Shown one piece after another: positions 24,823 to 33,055 of a stretch of 52,644 nucleotides of DNA. Position numbers and translations under genes: made by a program. A model generated the notes under the pieces. The model ran no database searches. It was not told the DNA's origin and saw only the letters and a list, made by a program, of their open reading frames with translations. Numbering within the stretch: the stretch's first letter is position 1; the number at the start of each line of letters is the position of its first letter. This DNA is from Agromyces sp. NDB4Y10 (lineage in GTDB: Bacteria; Actinomycetota; Actinomycetes; Actinomycetales; Microbacteriaceae): NCBI RefSeq assembly GCF_001620055.1, contig NZ_LQGY01000033.1, positions 1 through 52,644 on the forward strand, read 5' to 3'.

Positions 24823-25596
24823 TCAGCCGCGACCGGTGAAGTGCGGGGGCCGCTTCTCCTGGAACGCGGCGAATCCCTCGCGGTAGTCGTCGGTGTCGCA
24901 GAGTGCCGCCTGGGCGCGGTTCTCGTCCGACATCGACGACCAGAGCCCGTGCCGGTGGTCGCGCAGGTCGGCGATGAGCCGCTTCGACGCGATGAAGGCC
25001 TGCGTGGGGCCGGATGCCGCCTCGTGGGCGGCCCGGCGCGTGGCATCCGTCACCTCATCGGCCGGGAAGACCTGCGAGAACAGGCCGGCCGCGACGGCCT
25101 CGGCGCCCGACATGAGGCGTCCGGTCACGATGAGGTCCATGGTGCGGTGCGCGCCGAGGCGCTCGTAGAACAGCGCGTGGCCGCCCGAGTCGAGCGTCGC
25201 GCCGAGGTTCTTGAACGGCGAGCCGATCTTCGCGGTGTCGGCGACGTAGACGATGTCGCTCGCGATGAGCAGCCCGAGGCCGACGCCGAGGCATGCGCCG
25301 TGGGCGACCGCGAAGGTCGGCGCGGGGAAGCGCGACATCCGCTTCAGCAGGGGTTCGACGATGCCGCCGAGGTAGCCCTGCACGTCGTCGTCGCGCGGGT
25401 CGACGCCCGCGACGTCGCGGCCGGCGCAGAACGCGCGCCCCTCGCCGCGCAGCACGAGCGCGCGGACGCCCGCGAACTCGGCCTGCTCGTACGCGTCGGA
25501 GAGGTCGCGCAGCGCCGCCTCGCCCAGCGCGTTCAGCTTCGCGGGCGCGTTCAGCACCACCTCGGCCACGCCGTCCTGGATCTCGAGCTCGATCAT
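24823..25596 (-). CDS. paaG: 2-(1,2-epoxy-1,2-dihydrophenyl)acetyl-CoA isomerase (PaaG-like)
   Basis: A 257-residue crotonase-fold protein. GAGGAGGAG precedes the ATG at 25596. VLRGEGRAFCAGRDVAG forms the first oxyanion loop and GACLGVGLGLLIASDIVY the second; SPFKNLGATLDSGG is the active-site Asp region. In the phenylacetate pathway PaaG isomerises the ring epoxide to oxepin-CoA and later shifts the double bond of dehydroadipyl-CoA. Position directly behind paaABCDE favours paaG; a second crotonase at 42313-43083 in the other operon is then paaF. The two could be exchanged, since crotonase specificity is hard to read from sequence. Confidence 0.82.
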   Translation of the reverse strand: MIELEIQDGVAEVVLNAPAKLNALGEAALRDLSDAYEQAEFAGVRALVLRGEGRAFCAGRDVAGVDPRDDDVQGYLGGIVEPLLKRMSRFPAPTFAVAHGACLGVGLGLLIASDIVYVADTAKIGSPFKNLGATLDSGGHALFYERLGAHRTMDLIVTGRLMSGAEAVAAGLFSQVFPADEVTDATRRAAHEAASGPTQAFIASKRLIADLRDHRHGLWSSMSDENRAQAALCDTDDYREGFAAFQEKRPPHFTGRG

Positions 25597-25614
25597 GGTC
25601 TCTCTCCTCCTCAT

Positions 25615-25671
25615 CGAGTGCGCGGTTCCGCGACGGTCGCGCGGGTGCTGGCCTGCGCACTCGTCGCGGAA
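25615..25671 (-). other. Alternative-pairing RNA segment between paaE and paaG
   Basis: CGAGTGCGC (25615-25623) is complementary to GCGCACTCG (25655-25663), while TTCCGCGACG (25626-25635) is complementary to CGTCGCGGAA (25662-25671). The arms interleave and the two right arms share two bases. The two stems therefore compete, or form a pseudoknot. The segment lies in the 134-bp gap of an operon whose other junctions overlap. Confidence 0.5.
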
Positions 25672-25730
25672 TCGCGCGGTCGCGGGTGGTGCGGCTCGTG
25701 CGGGTGGGGCGGGCAGCGGATGTCGCGGGG

Positions 25731-26954
25731 CTACCCGTCGTAGTCCACCACGACGCGGTCCGACGTGGGGTGCGACTGGCAGGTGAGCACGTAGCCGCGC
25801 TCGAGCTCGTCGGGCTCGAGCGCGTAGTTCTCGGTCATGTTCACGCTGCCGTCGACGACCCGCGCGCGGCACGTGCCGCACACGCCGCCCGCGCACGCGA
25901 ACGGCACGTCGCCGCGCACCCGCAGCGCCGCGTTGAGGATGGACTCGTTCGCGCTCACCGGGCTCTCGACGGTGGACGACAGCCCGTCGAGCGTGAACTC
26001 GATCTCGACCGTCTTCTCGCCGCGCTCGACCACGACGGGACGGCCCTGCCGGGGCTCGGTGGCACGGTCGGCGTCGGTCGTGAACAGCTCGTAGCGCACC
26101 TGGCCGACGGGCACGCCGCGGGCCTCGAGGGTGTCGCGCGCGAGCTGCACGAGTTCGAACGGCCCGCACAGGAACCACTCGTCGACCGTCGCCGGCGGGA
26201 TGAGCGCGTCGAGCATGCGCTCGAGCTTCTCCGCGTCGATGCGTCCGGACAGCAGCGGCGCGGTGCGCTGCTCGCGCGAGAGCACGTGGTGCAGCGCGAG
26301 CCGCGACGGGTAGCGGTCCTTCAGCTCGGCGAGCTCCTCGAGGAACATCACGTCGCGCGTCGACCGGTTCGTGTAGACGAGCGTGAACCGCGAGTCGTCC
26401 GAGCGGGCGAGCACGGTGTGGGCGAGCGCCATGAGCGGCGTGATGCCGGAGCCCGCGGCGATACCCACGACGTGCTTGCCGTCGAGCGACGCGAGCCCCG
26501 AGGTGAAGGTGCCCTGCGGGCTCATCACGTCGATGCGGTCCCCCGCGGCGAGCTCGGTGTTGGCCCACGTCGAGAAGCGGCCGCCGAGGTCGCGCTTGAT
26601 CGCGACCGAGACGCTGCCGCGCACCGGCGGCCGGCAGATCGAGTACGACCGGCGCAGCTCGTGCCCGTCGAACTCGCGCCGGAGCGCCACGTACTGGCCG
26701 GGCAGGTAGGTGTAGTCGTCGGCGAGCTCGTCGGGCACCGCGAAGGTCACCTCGACCGAGTCGTCCGTGAGCGGGCGCACCTCGGCGACCTCGAGCGAGT
26801 GGAACCGGGCGCGGCGCCGCTTCGGGGCGGTGTCGCCGCCGACCGCGCTCGCGAGGAACGCGTCGGCGATCGCGGCATCCGTCTCGAGGGCGCCGGCGGC
26901 GCTGCCGGCAGGGCGGGTCGGGGCTCCGGTGGAGCCCAGGTTGATCGCGGCCAT
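25731..26954 (-). CDS. paaE: Phenylacetyl-CoA epoxidase reductase subunit PaaE
   Basis: A 407-residue electron-transfer subunit passing electrons from NADPH to the PaaA diiron site. An N-terminal extension of ~40 residues precedes the ferredoxin-reductase part (ELRRSYSICRPP for FAD, GIAAGSGITPLMALA for the nicotinamide side, FLCGPFELVQ). A C-terminal plant-type 2Fe-2S domain carries CAGGVCGTC near 350-360 with the fourth Cys in LTCQSHP. The start at 26954 overlaps the paaD stop as ATGA. The stop is followed by the 134-bp spacer before paaG. Confidence 0.95.
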   Translation of the reverse strand: MAAINLGSTGAPTRPAGSAAGALETDAAIADAFLASAVGGDTAPKRRRARFHSLEVAEVRPLTDDSVEVTFAVPDELADDYTYLPGQYVALRREFDGHELRRSYSICRPPVRGSVSVAIKRDLGGRFSTWANTELAAGDRIDVMSPQGTFTSGLASLDGKHVVGIAAGSGITPLMALAHTVLARSDDSRFTLVYTNRSTRDVMFLEELAELKDRYPSRLALHHVLSREQRTAPLLSGRIDAEKLERMLDALIPPATVDEWFLCGPFELVQLARDTLEARGVPVGQVRYELFTTDADRATEPRQGRPVVVERGEKTVEIEFTLDGLSSTVESPVSANESILNAALRVRGDVPFACAGGVCGTCRARVVDGSVNMTENYALEPDELERGYVLTCQSHPTSDRVVVDYDG

Positions 26955-27487
26955 CAGAGCACCTTGAAGTAGTCGAAGGGCTCGAGGCAGTCGCGGCACT
27001 CGTAGAGCGCCTTGCACGACGTCGAGCCGAAGCGGGCGAGTTCGCGGGTGTTCAGGGAGTCGCAGCGCGGGCACTTGACCGCCATCTGCAGGCGGATCGG
27101 CCCGCCCCCGCGCACGGGCGCGTGTCCCGACGGCGCCTGGATGCCGTAGGTCCGGAGCTTCTCCTTGCCGGACTCGCTCATCCAGTCGGTGGTCCACGCG
27201 GGCGAGAGCACCAGCTTCACGTCGACGTGGTCGTAGCCCGCGTGCGTGAGCGCGAGCACGACGTCGTCGCGCATGGCGTCCATCGCGGGGCAGCCGCTGT
27301 AGGTGGGCGTGAGCTCGACGTGCACGCCGTCGTCATCGACGGCGACCGAGCGCAGCACCCCGAGGTCCTCGATCGTGAGCACCGGCACCTCCGGGTCGGT
27401 CACCGTGGCGGCGACCTCCCACGCGGCGCGCGAGGCCGGGTCGCTCGGCACCGGGCGGGCGACGGATGCCTCGGGGGTCCCGGTCAC
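26954..27487 (-). CDS. paaD: Phenylacetyl-CoA epoxidase maturation protein PaaD
   Basis: A 177-residue MIP18/DUF59-family protein needed for metal-centre assembly of the epoxidase. The GTG at 27487 overlaps the paaC stop (GTGA); a second GTG one codon upstream is an equal alternative. VTDPEVPVLTIEDLGVLR and TPTYSGCPAMDAMRDDV hold the conserved DPE and Cys motif. The C-terminus is a four-Cys zinc or iron site (CPRCDS ... CKALYECRDC). It overlaps paaE by one base in the TGA/ATG arrangement. Confidence 0.94.
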   Translation of the reverse strand: MTGTPEASVARPVPSDPASRAAWEVAATVTDPEVPVLTIEDLGVLRSVAVDDDGVHVELTPTYSGCPAMDAMRDDVVLALTHAGYDHVDVKLVLSPAWTTDWMSESGKEKLRTYGIQAPSGHAPVRGGGPIRLQMAVKCPRCDSLNTRELARFGSTSCKALYECRDCLEPFDYFKVL

Positions 27488-28341
27488 CACGACGCTCCCG
27501 GGTGCGACCGGGCGAGCACCTGCATCTCGGCGAGCATCGGGCCGAGGTGCTCGGTGTGCCCGCCCTGGCGTCCGCGGCCGCCGACGACGAACGCGAGGCG
27601 CCCTTCGGGGCGGGTGAGCTCGGCCTCGGCGAAGACCTGGTCGATGACGGCGTCGAACGCCGGCCGCAGCGACGACGGCAGCGGCGCGACGCCCTCGGCG
27701 GCGAGGCGCTCGGCGAGTTCGTCGTCGCGGAACAGCTCGTCGACGTACGGCCAGGTCTGCTCGACGGCGCGGATCATGCGGCGGCGCGACTCGTCGGTGC
27801 CGCCGGCGAGGCGCAGGGTCCACTGCACGGCGTGGTCGCGGTGGTAGTCGACCTCCTTGGAGGCCTTGGCCGCGATCGCCGCGAGCGTGGCATCCGTCGA
27901 CTGCTCGAGGTGCCGGTAGAGCTCGACGAGGTAGGTCGACGCGAACAGCTGGCGCGCGATGGTGTGCGCGAAGTCGCCGTTCGGCTGCTCGAAGAGCCAC
28001 GCGTTGCGGAAGTCGGGCTCGTCGCGGAAGTACGCGAGGTCGTCCTCGCTGCGGCCGTCGTGCGTGCCGGCGTAGTGCAGCAGCGAGCGAGCGTGGCCGA
28101 GCAGGTCGAGGGCGATGTTGCCGAGGGCGACGTCCTCCTCGAGCTCGGGGGCGCGCGTGATCCAGTCGCCGAGGCGCTGGGCGAGCACGAGGGCGTCGTC
28201 GCCGTAGCGCAGGGCGACCTCGGCGACGTCGGCGGATGCCGCGTGGCCGGCGCTCGCCTCGGCGCCCGCGAGTTCCTCGGCGAGCGCGACGCGGTCGACG
28301 GTGACCTCGCCGTGCGGGTCGAGGTCGGTCTCGGCGCTCAC
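27484..28341 (-). CDS. paaC: Phenylacetyl-CoA epoxidase structural subunit PaaC
   Basis: A 285-residue ferritin-like subunit that pairs with PaaA but does not carry the full diiron site. RYGDDALVLAQRLGDWITRAPELEEDVALGNIALDLLGHARSLL and FAHTIARQLFASTYLVELY are typical. The start is GTG 28341, overlapping the paaB stop as GTGA. No independent ribosome site is obvious, so it probably depends on translational coupling. Confidence 0.95.
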   Translation of the reverse strand: MSAETDLDPHGEVTVDRVALAEELAGAEASAGHAASADVAEVALRYGDDALVLAQRLGDWITRAPELEEDVALGNIALDLLGHARSLLHYAGTHDGRSEDDLAYFRDEPDFRNAWLFEQPNGDFAHTIARQLFASTYLVELYRHLEQSTDATLAAIAAKASKEVDYHRDHAVQWTLRLAGGTDESRRRMIRAVEQTWPYVDELFRDDELAERLAAEGVAPLPSSLRPAFDAVIDQVFAEAELTRPEGRLAFVVGGRGRQGGHTEHLGPMLAEMQVLARSHPGASW

Positions 28342-28643
28342 AGGTGCTTCACCCCTTCGGACTTCGTGTAGTACACCGCGTGGCGGTAGTTCTTGCCGGC
28401 CGGGCTCTCGAAGAACGCGCCCTTGGCGTCGGGGTCGCTCGTGGTGACCGCGTCGGCGGGCACGACCCAGATCGACACGCCCTCGTTGCGGCGGGTGTAG
28501 AGGTCGCGCGCGTTGCGGACGGCCATGTCGGCGTCGGGTGCGTGCAGCGATCCGACGTGCACGTGGCTCAGGCCGCGGTTGGCGCGCACGAAGACCTCCC
28601 AGAGGGGCCAGGCCTCGGTGCCGGTCTCACCGGGGGTCGACAT
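28338..28643 (-). CDS. paaB: Phenylacetyl-CoA epoxidase subunit PaaB
   Basis: A 101-residue small subunit. LWEVFVRANRGLSHVHVGSLHAPDADMAVRNARDLYTRRNEG matches the PaaB family almost throughout. It bridges and stabilises the PaaAC heterodimers. ATG 28643 overlaps the paaA stop (ATGA) and its own stop overlaps paaC. Confidence 0.96.
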   Translation of the reverse strand: MSTPGETGTEAWPLWEVFVRANRGLSHVHVGSLHAPDADMAVRNARDLYTRRNEGVSIWVVPADAVTTSDPDAKGAFFESPAGKNYRHAVYYTKSEGVKHL

Positions 28644-29614
28644 CACGCCACCGCCTTCTGCTTCGCGGCCTGCTTGCGGGCGTACTCGGCGGCCGCCTCG
28701 CGCACCCAGGCGCCCTCCTCGTGGGCCTCGCGCCGGCGGCGCAGCCGCTCGGCGTTGGCGGGGCCGCGGCCGGCGAGGACCTCGTGGAACTCGGTCCAGT
28801 CGATCTCGCTCATGTCGTAGCGCTGCTCCGCCTCGTTCCACTTCAGGTTCGGGTCGGGCAGGGTGACGCCGAGCACCTCGGCCTGCGGCACGAGCATGCC
28901 GACGAAGCGCTGGCGCAGCTCGTCGTTGGAGAAGCGCTTGATGTTCCAGGCCATGGACTGGGCGGAGTTCGGCGACTGGTCGTCGGGCGGGCCGAACATC
29001 ATGAGGCTCGGCCAGTACCAGCGGTCGACCGCGTCCTGTGCCATCTCGCGCTGCTCGGGCGTGCCCTGCATGAGCTCGAGCAGGATCTCGAAGCCCTGCC
29101 GCTGGTGGAACGACTCCTCCTTGCAGATGCGGACCATGGCGCGGCCGTAGGGGCCGTAGGAGGCGCGGCACAGCGGCACCTGGTTGCAGATCGCGGCGCC
29201 GTCGACGAGCCACCCGATGGCACCCATGTCGGCCCACGTCGGCGTCGTGTAGTTGAAGATCGAGGAGTACTTGGCCTTGCCCTCGATGAGCTGCTGCATC
29301 ATCTCCTCGCGGCCGATGCCGAGCGTCTGGGCCGCCGAGTAGAGGTAGAGCCCGTGGCCCGCCTCGTCCTGCACCTTGGCCATGAGGATCGCCTTGCGCT
29401 TGAGGCTCGGCGCGCGGGAGATCCAGTTGGACTCGGGCTGCATGCCGATGATCTCGGAGTGCGCGTGCTGGCTGATCTGCCGGATCAGCGTCTTGCGGTA
29501 CGCGTCGGGCATCCAGTCGCGCGGCTCGATGCGCGAGTCCTGGGCGATGAGCTCGTCGAAGCGGGCCTGGGCGGCCTCGTCCTCGACCACGCTCAGATCG
29601 GCGGGTGCGGTCAT
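28643..29614 (-). CDS. paaA: Phenylacetyl-CoA epoxidase catalytic subunit PaaA
   Basis: A 323-residue diiron monooxygenase that inserts one oxygen atom into the aromatic ring of phenylacetyl-CoA. Both halves of the metal site are visible: [13 protein letters not shown] and [13 protein letters not shown] (E..H pairs). The start ATG 29614 has GGAGTC upstream; an in-frame extension further up crosses the promoter and is rejected. It is the first gene of the leftward paaABCDE operon and is controlled by the palindrome at 29671-29692, which overlaps a plausible -10 (TAATGT, minus strand, 29671-29666). Confidence 0.96.
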   Translation of the reverse strand: MTAPADLSVVEDEAAQARFDELIAQDSRIEPRDWMPDAYRKTLIRQISQHAHSEIIGMQPESNWISRAPSLKRKAILMAKVQDEAGHGLYLYSAAQTLGIGREEMMQQLIEGKAKYSSIFNYTTPTWADMGAIGWLVDGAAICNQVPLCRASYGPYGRAMVRICKEESFHQRQGFEILLELMQGTPEQREMAQDAVDRWYWPSLMMFGPPDDQSPNSAQSMAWNIKRFSNDELRQRFVGMLVPQAEVLGVTLPDPNLKWNEAEQRYDMSEIDWTEFHEVLAGRGPANAERLRRRREAHEEGAWVREAAAEYARKQAAKQKAVA

Positions 29615-29670
29615 CGTCGACTCCAATGCTCTCGGGACCGGCGGCGGCGGGTGCCGTGGCATCCGACATT

Positions 29671-29692
29671 ACCAACCGATCGTTCAGTTAGT
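29671..29692. promoter_or_regulatory. PaaR-type TetR operator in the divergent paaA / paaI region
   Basis: A 22-bp imperfect palindrome with half-sites ACCAACCGA and TCAGTTAGT around a CG-centred core. Its complement fits the Corynebacterium PaaR pattern ACTnACCG...CGGTnAGT at all but two defined positions. A near-identical site (18 of 22 bases) stands at 44361-44382. The operator overlaps a rightward -10 (TAGTAT, 29689-29694) and a leftward -10 (TAATGT), so binding would block both directions. Confidence 0.8.
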
Positions 29693-29700
29693 ATAAGCTC

Positions 29701-29724
29701 GTGTCCAGCGCCTCGGCAACATGA
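29701..29724 (+). other. Leaderless mini-ORF overlapping a paaI start codon
   Basis: Six bases after the TAGTAT at 29689-29694, a GTG opens a 7-codon reading frame (VSSASAT) that stops at 29722-29724. Its stop overlaps the ATG at 29721 as ATGA. It could be a leaderless leader ORF coupling translation into paaI, or chance. Confidence 0.35.
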
Positions 29725-29762
29725 CCGACGGCGATCCCCACGCACTCGACGAGGAGCAGCGC

Positions 29763-30230
29763 ATGACGGATGTCGCGACCGAACGCCACGACGCCGGCCG
29801 GCCGGCGGGCGAGCAGGCGGATGCCGCGGCATCCGCTCGCCCGAACCGCGCCATGATGCAGCGCGACCTCGCCTCGGCGTCGCTCGGCATGGTCGTCGAG
29901 CGCGACGACCCCGGCCATGCCGTGGTGTCCATGCGCGTGCGGGAGGACATGACGAACGGCTTCGCCATCACCCACGGCGGGCTCGTCTTCACGCTGGCCG
30001 ACACGGCCTTCGCGATTGCCTGCAACGAGGACCACCAGGTCACCGTCGCCGCGGGCGCCGACATCACCTTCCTGAAGTCCACGGTCGCCGGGCAGACGCT
30101 CACCGCGACCGCCGTGCGCCGCGCCCGCAGCGGGCGCACGGGCCTCTACGACGTGACGGTCGTCGACGAGCAGGGCGACGCCGTCGCCGAGTTCCGCGGC
30201 CGCTCCATCACCACCAACCGCACCCTCTGA
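29763..30230 (+). CDS. paaI: Phenylacetate-pathway acyl-CoA thioesterase PaaI
   Basis: A 155-residue hotdog-fold thioesterase that releases CoA from stalled or dead-end intermediates. FAITHGGLVFTLADTAFAIACN is the active-site helix, with the catalytic Asp in the ADTAF segment. I prefer ATG 29763 because GAGGAG lies 6 bases upstream; an in-frame ATG at 29721 (169 residues) overlaps a mini-ORF stop and is a real alternative. It heads the rightward paaI-paaK-regulator operon. Confidence 0.9.
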   Translation: MTDVATERHDAGRPAGEQADAAASARPNRAMMQRDLASASLGMVVERDDPGHAVVSMRVREDMTNGFAITHGGLVFTLADTAFAIACNEDHQVTVAAGADITFLKSTVAGQTLTATAVRRARSGRTGLYDVTVVDEQGDAVAEFRGRSITTNRTL

Positions 30231-30247
30231 CCCACCCGGGAGCCACC

Positions 30248-31609
30248 GTGTCGACGACGACCCTTCCGCAGACCCCCGCCGAGTCCCGCCCCACCGTGTC
30301 GGGCCTCGTGCCCGCGTCGCCCGACGAGCTCGACCCCGAGGAGCGCATGTCGCGCGCCGAGATCGAGGCGCTCCAGCTCGAGCGACTGCAGTGGACCGTG
30401 CGCCACGCCTACGAGAACGTGCCGCTGTACCGCCGCAAGTTCGACGAGCACGGCGTGCACCCCGACGACATCCGGACACTGGCGGATGTCGCGAAGCTGC
30501 CGTTCACGACCAAGGCCGACCTGCGCGAGACCTACCCGTTCGGCATGTTCGCCGTGCCGATGGACCGCGTGGCGCGCATCCACGCGTCCTCCGGCACGAC
30601 CGGCCGGCCCACGGTCGTCGGCTACACGCACGCCGACCTCGACCGCTGGGCGACGCTCGTCGCCCGCTGCCTCCGTGCGAGCGGCGTGCGGCCCGGCATG
30701 AAGGTCCACAACGCCTACGGCTACGGCCTGTTCACGGGCGGCCTCGGCGCGCACGCGGGCATCGAGAAGCTCGGCGCGACCGTGATCCCGATGTCGGGCG
30801 GCCAGACGGCGCGGCAGGTGCAGCTCATCCGCGACTTCGAGCCCGACGCCATCATGTGCACGCCGAGCTACCTGCTCACCATCGCCGACGCGATGGAGGA
30901 GGCGGGCATCGACCCGCGCTCGACCACCCTGAAGACCGCGATCCTCGGCGCCGAGCCGTGGACCAACGAGATGCGCCGCCGGATCGAGGAGCGCCTCGGC
31001 ATCGACGCCGTCGACATCTACGGGCTCAGCGAGGTCATGGGCCCCGGCGTCGGCAACGAGTGCGTCGAGGCGAAGGACGGCCCCCACCTCTGGGAGGACC
31101 ACTTCCTCCCCGAGATCATCGACGGCGACACGGGCGAACCGCTGCCCGACGGCGAGCGCGGCGAGCTCGTGTTCACGTCGCTGACCAAGGAGGCCTTCCC
31201 GGTCATCCGCTACCGCACGCGCGACCTCACCCGGCTGCTCCCCGGCACCGCCCGCCCGGGCATGCGCCGCATGGAGAAGATCACGGGCCGCAACGACGAC
31301 ATGATCATCCTGCGCGGCGTGAACCTCTTCCCGACGCAGATCGAGGAGCTCGTGCTCGGCATCGAGCACCTCACGCCGCACTTCATCCTCGAGCTCACCC
31401 GCACCGGCCACATGGACGACATGACGGTGCGGATCGAGCGCCACCCCGACCTGCCCGTCGAGGCCTGCCAGGCCGCGACGGTCGTGCTCGCGGGCCGCAT
31501 CAAGGAGTTCGTCGGTTCGTCGGTGCGCGTCCAGCTCGAGGAGCCGGGTGCGCTCCCCCGCAGCGAGGGCAAGTACAAGCGCGTGTACGACCTGCGCGAG
31601 CCCCGGTGA
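30248..31609 (+). CDS. paaK: Phenylacetate-CoA ligase PaaK
   Basis: A 453-residue adenylate-forming ligase that activates phenylacetate with ATP and CoA. The start is GTG 30248, preceded by GGGAG. IHASSGTTGRPTVVGYT is the nucleotide loop, NAYGYGLFTGGLGAHAG the aryl pocket, DIYGLSEVMGPGV the A5-type motif and RYRTRDLTRL the later ATP motif. The C-terminal GRNDDMIILRGVNLFPTQIEE marks the hinge. It follows paaI by 17 bases and precedes the TetR gene by 16 bases, so they are likely cotranscribed. Confidence 0.95.
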   Translation: MSTTTLPQTPAESRPTVSGLVPASPDELDPEERMSRAEIEALQLERLQWTVRHAYENVPLYRRKFDEHGVHPDDIRTLADVAKLPFTTKADLRETYPFGMFAVPMDRVARIHASSGTTGRPTVVGYTHADLDRWATLVARCLRASGVRPGMKVHNAYGYGLFTGGLGAHAGIEKLGATVIPMSGGQTARQVQLIRDFEPDAIMCTPSYLLTIADAMEEAGIDPRSTTLKTAILGAEPWTNEMRRRIEERLGIDAVDIYGLSEVMGPGVGNECVEAKDGPHLWEDHFLPEIIDGDTGEPLPDGERGELVFTSLTKEAFPVIRYRTRDLTRLLPGTARPGMRRMEKITGRNDDMIILRGVNLFPTQIEELVLGIEHLTPHFILELTRTGHMDDMTVRIERHPDLPVEACQAATVVLAGRIKEFVGSSVRVQLEEPGALPRSEGKYKRVYDLREPR

Positions 31610-31625
31610 TGCGAGACTGAAGCGG

Positions 31626-32252
31626 ATGACGGAGAACGGGGCGCGGCGCGGACGGCCGGGGTACGACCAGCAGGGCATCCTCGAGGTCGCGGTGGCCGCG
31701 TTCAACGAGTACGGCTACGACGCCACGTCGATGGGCGTGCTCGCCGACCGTCTCGGCCTGTCGAAGTCGGCGATCTACCACCACTTCGCCTCGAAGGACG
31801 AGATCCTCGAGCGCGCGCTCGACCAGGCCCTCGGGGCGCTCGAGGGCGTCCTCGACGAGTCCGGCGCGTCCGAGGGCAGCGCGGCCGACCGGCTCGACCA
31901 CGTGCTGCGCGGCGCCGTGCACGTCCTCGTCGACCAGCTGCCGTACGTGACGCTGCTGCTGCGCGTGCGCGGCAACACCGAGATCGAGCGGACCGCCCTC
32001 GCCCGCCGGCGCGCGTTCGACCGCCGCGTGATGGCGCTCGTCGCGACGGCGCAGGCCGAGGGCACGCTCCGCACCGACATCGACGGCCGCATCGTCGAGC
32101 GCCTGCTGTTCGGCATGATCAACTCGATCGTCGAGTGGTACCGGCCCGGCGGCCGCGAGGACGCGGCCCGGCTCGCCGACGACGTGATCGCGGTCGCGCT
32201 CGACGGGCTCCGCGTCCCCGCCGCCGAGCGGGAGGCCGTGCTGGGCGGCTGA
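31626..32252 (+). CDS. paaR: TetR-family regulator, PaaR-like
   Basis: A 208-residue repressor. The N-terminal helix-turn-helix (FNEYGYDATSMGVLADRLGLSKSAIYHHFASKDEIL) is typical; the C-terminal half (ALARRRAFDRRVMALVATAQAEGTLRTDIDGRIVERLLFGMINSIVEWYRPGG) is the TetR_C ligand region found in many acyl-CoA-sensing members. It closes the paaI-paaK operon. By analogy with corynebacterial PaaR it should bind the two palindromes at 29671 and 44361 and be released by phenylacetyl-CoA. Ligand and targets are inferred from context and operator match. Confidence 0.85.
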   Translation: MTENGARRGRPGYDQQGILEVAVAAFNEYGYDATSMGVLADRLGLSKSAIYHHFASKDEILERALDQALGALEGVLDESGASEGSAADRLDHVLRGAVHVLVDQLPYVTLLLRVRGNTEIERTALARRRAFDRRVMALVATAQAEGTLRTDIDGRIVERLLFGMINSIVEWYRPGGREDAARLADDVIAVALDGLRVPAAEREAVLGG

Positions 32253-32269
32253 CGCCCAACCGAGTGCTC

Positions 32270-32275
32270 TACCAT
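32270..32275 (+). promoter_or_regulatory. -10 element of a leaderless SGNH-hydrolase promoter
   Basis: TACCAT ends 6 bases before the GTG at 32282, and no ribosome-binding site is present. CTGACG at 32249-32254 could be a -35 with a short 15-base spacer. Confidence 0.5.
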
Positions 32276-32281
32276 CGATCC

Positions 32282-33049
32282 GTGCCCGACCAGCCCCGCC
32301 CCGTACGATCGCGCGCGCTCGCGATCACCCGGGTCGCGGCGACCCTGGTGATCGGGGCCATGCTCGGCGCCGGCGTGGGCGTGGCCGTGGTGGCCGACCC
32401 GCTCGCCTCGTCGGAGCTCCCGCCCGAGGAGCGGGCGCCCGTCGATCCGCTTTCGACGCTGCCCGACGAGCCCACCGCGCTGATCATCGGCGACTCGTTC
32501 TCGGAGGGCGTCGGCGCCTCCAAGCCCGACGCCGGCTGGGCGCGCACGGCCTCCGACGCGCTGTCGTGGCGCGCCACGATCGACGCGGTCGGCGGCACCG
32601 GCTTCACGAAGGGCGTCGCCTCCGACGGTCGCACCGGCCTGGCGTTCGGCGACCGCATCGAGGCGCACGCGGCGACCGGCGCGGAGTACGACGTCATCGT
32701 GCTCCAGGGCGGGCTCAACGACTTCCTCGCCCCGCACCGGGAGGAGGTCGTCGCGACGAAGCAGGCCGTCGAGGCCGCCCGCGAGCGCTGGCCGGATGCC
32801 GCGATCGTGGTGTTCGGACCGCTCGAGCCGCTCGCGCTCGGCGTGCAGCGCAGCGCGCGCCTCGCCGCGATCCGCGAGGGCGCCGACGAGGCGGGCGCGA
32901 CCTTCGTCGACCCGAAGCTGCCGGACGCGTGGATCAACGAGCGCAACTCGGTCCGGTTCGACGCGGGCGACGGCCTGCACCTGAACGACGCCGGGTACGC
33001 GTTCATCGCCGCGCGGTTCGCCGCGGTCATCGAGTCGTACGCCGGCTGA
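32282..33049 (+). CDS. Membrane-anchored SGNH/GDSL hydrolase
   Basis: A 255-residue extracytoplasmic esterase-type hydrolase. The basic N-terminus (PRPVRSRALAITR) plus one hydrophobic helix (VAATLVIGAMLGAGVGVAVV) acts as signal or anchor. LIIGDSFSEGVGA has the nucleophile Ser, LQGGLNDF the oxyanion Asn, and DGLHLNDAGYAFIA the Asp-His pair. Substrate is unknown; relatives deacylate lipids or wall sugars. The start GTG 32282 is chosen because an upstream extension in frame is Arg-rich and out of pattern, and because of the leaderless promoter. It ends 6 bases from the convergent ABC permease gene. Confidence 0.85.
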   Translation: MPDQPRPVRSRALAITRVAATLVIGAMLGAGVGVAVVADPLASSELPPEERAPVDPLSTLPDEPTALIIGDSFSEGVGASKPDAGWARTASDALSWRATIDAVGGTGFTKGVASDGRTGLAFGDRIEAHAATGAEYDVIVLQGGLNDFLAPHREEVVATKQAVEAARERWPDAAIVVFGPLEPLALGVQRSARLAAIREGADEAGATFVDPKLPDAWINERNSVRFDAGDGLHLNDAGYAFIAARFAAVIESYAG

Positions 33050-33055
33050 GCTCCG

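Noticed and set aside
24823..26568. paaG and paaE region read as one 581-residue ORF
   Set aside because: The upstream part is a different frame through paaE; the ribosome site and crotonase N-terminus place the start at 25596.
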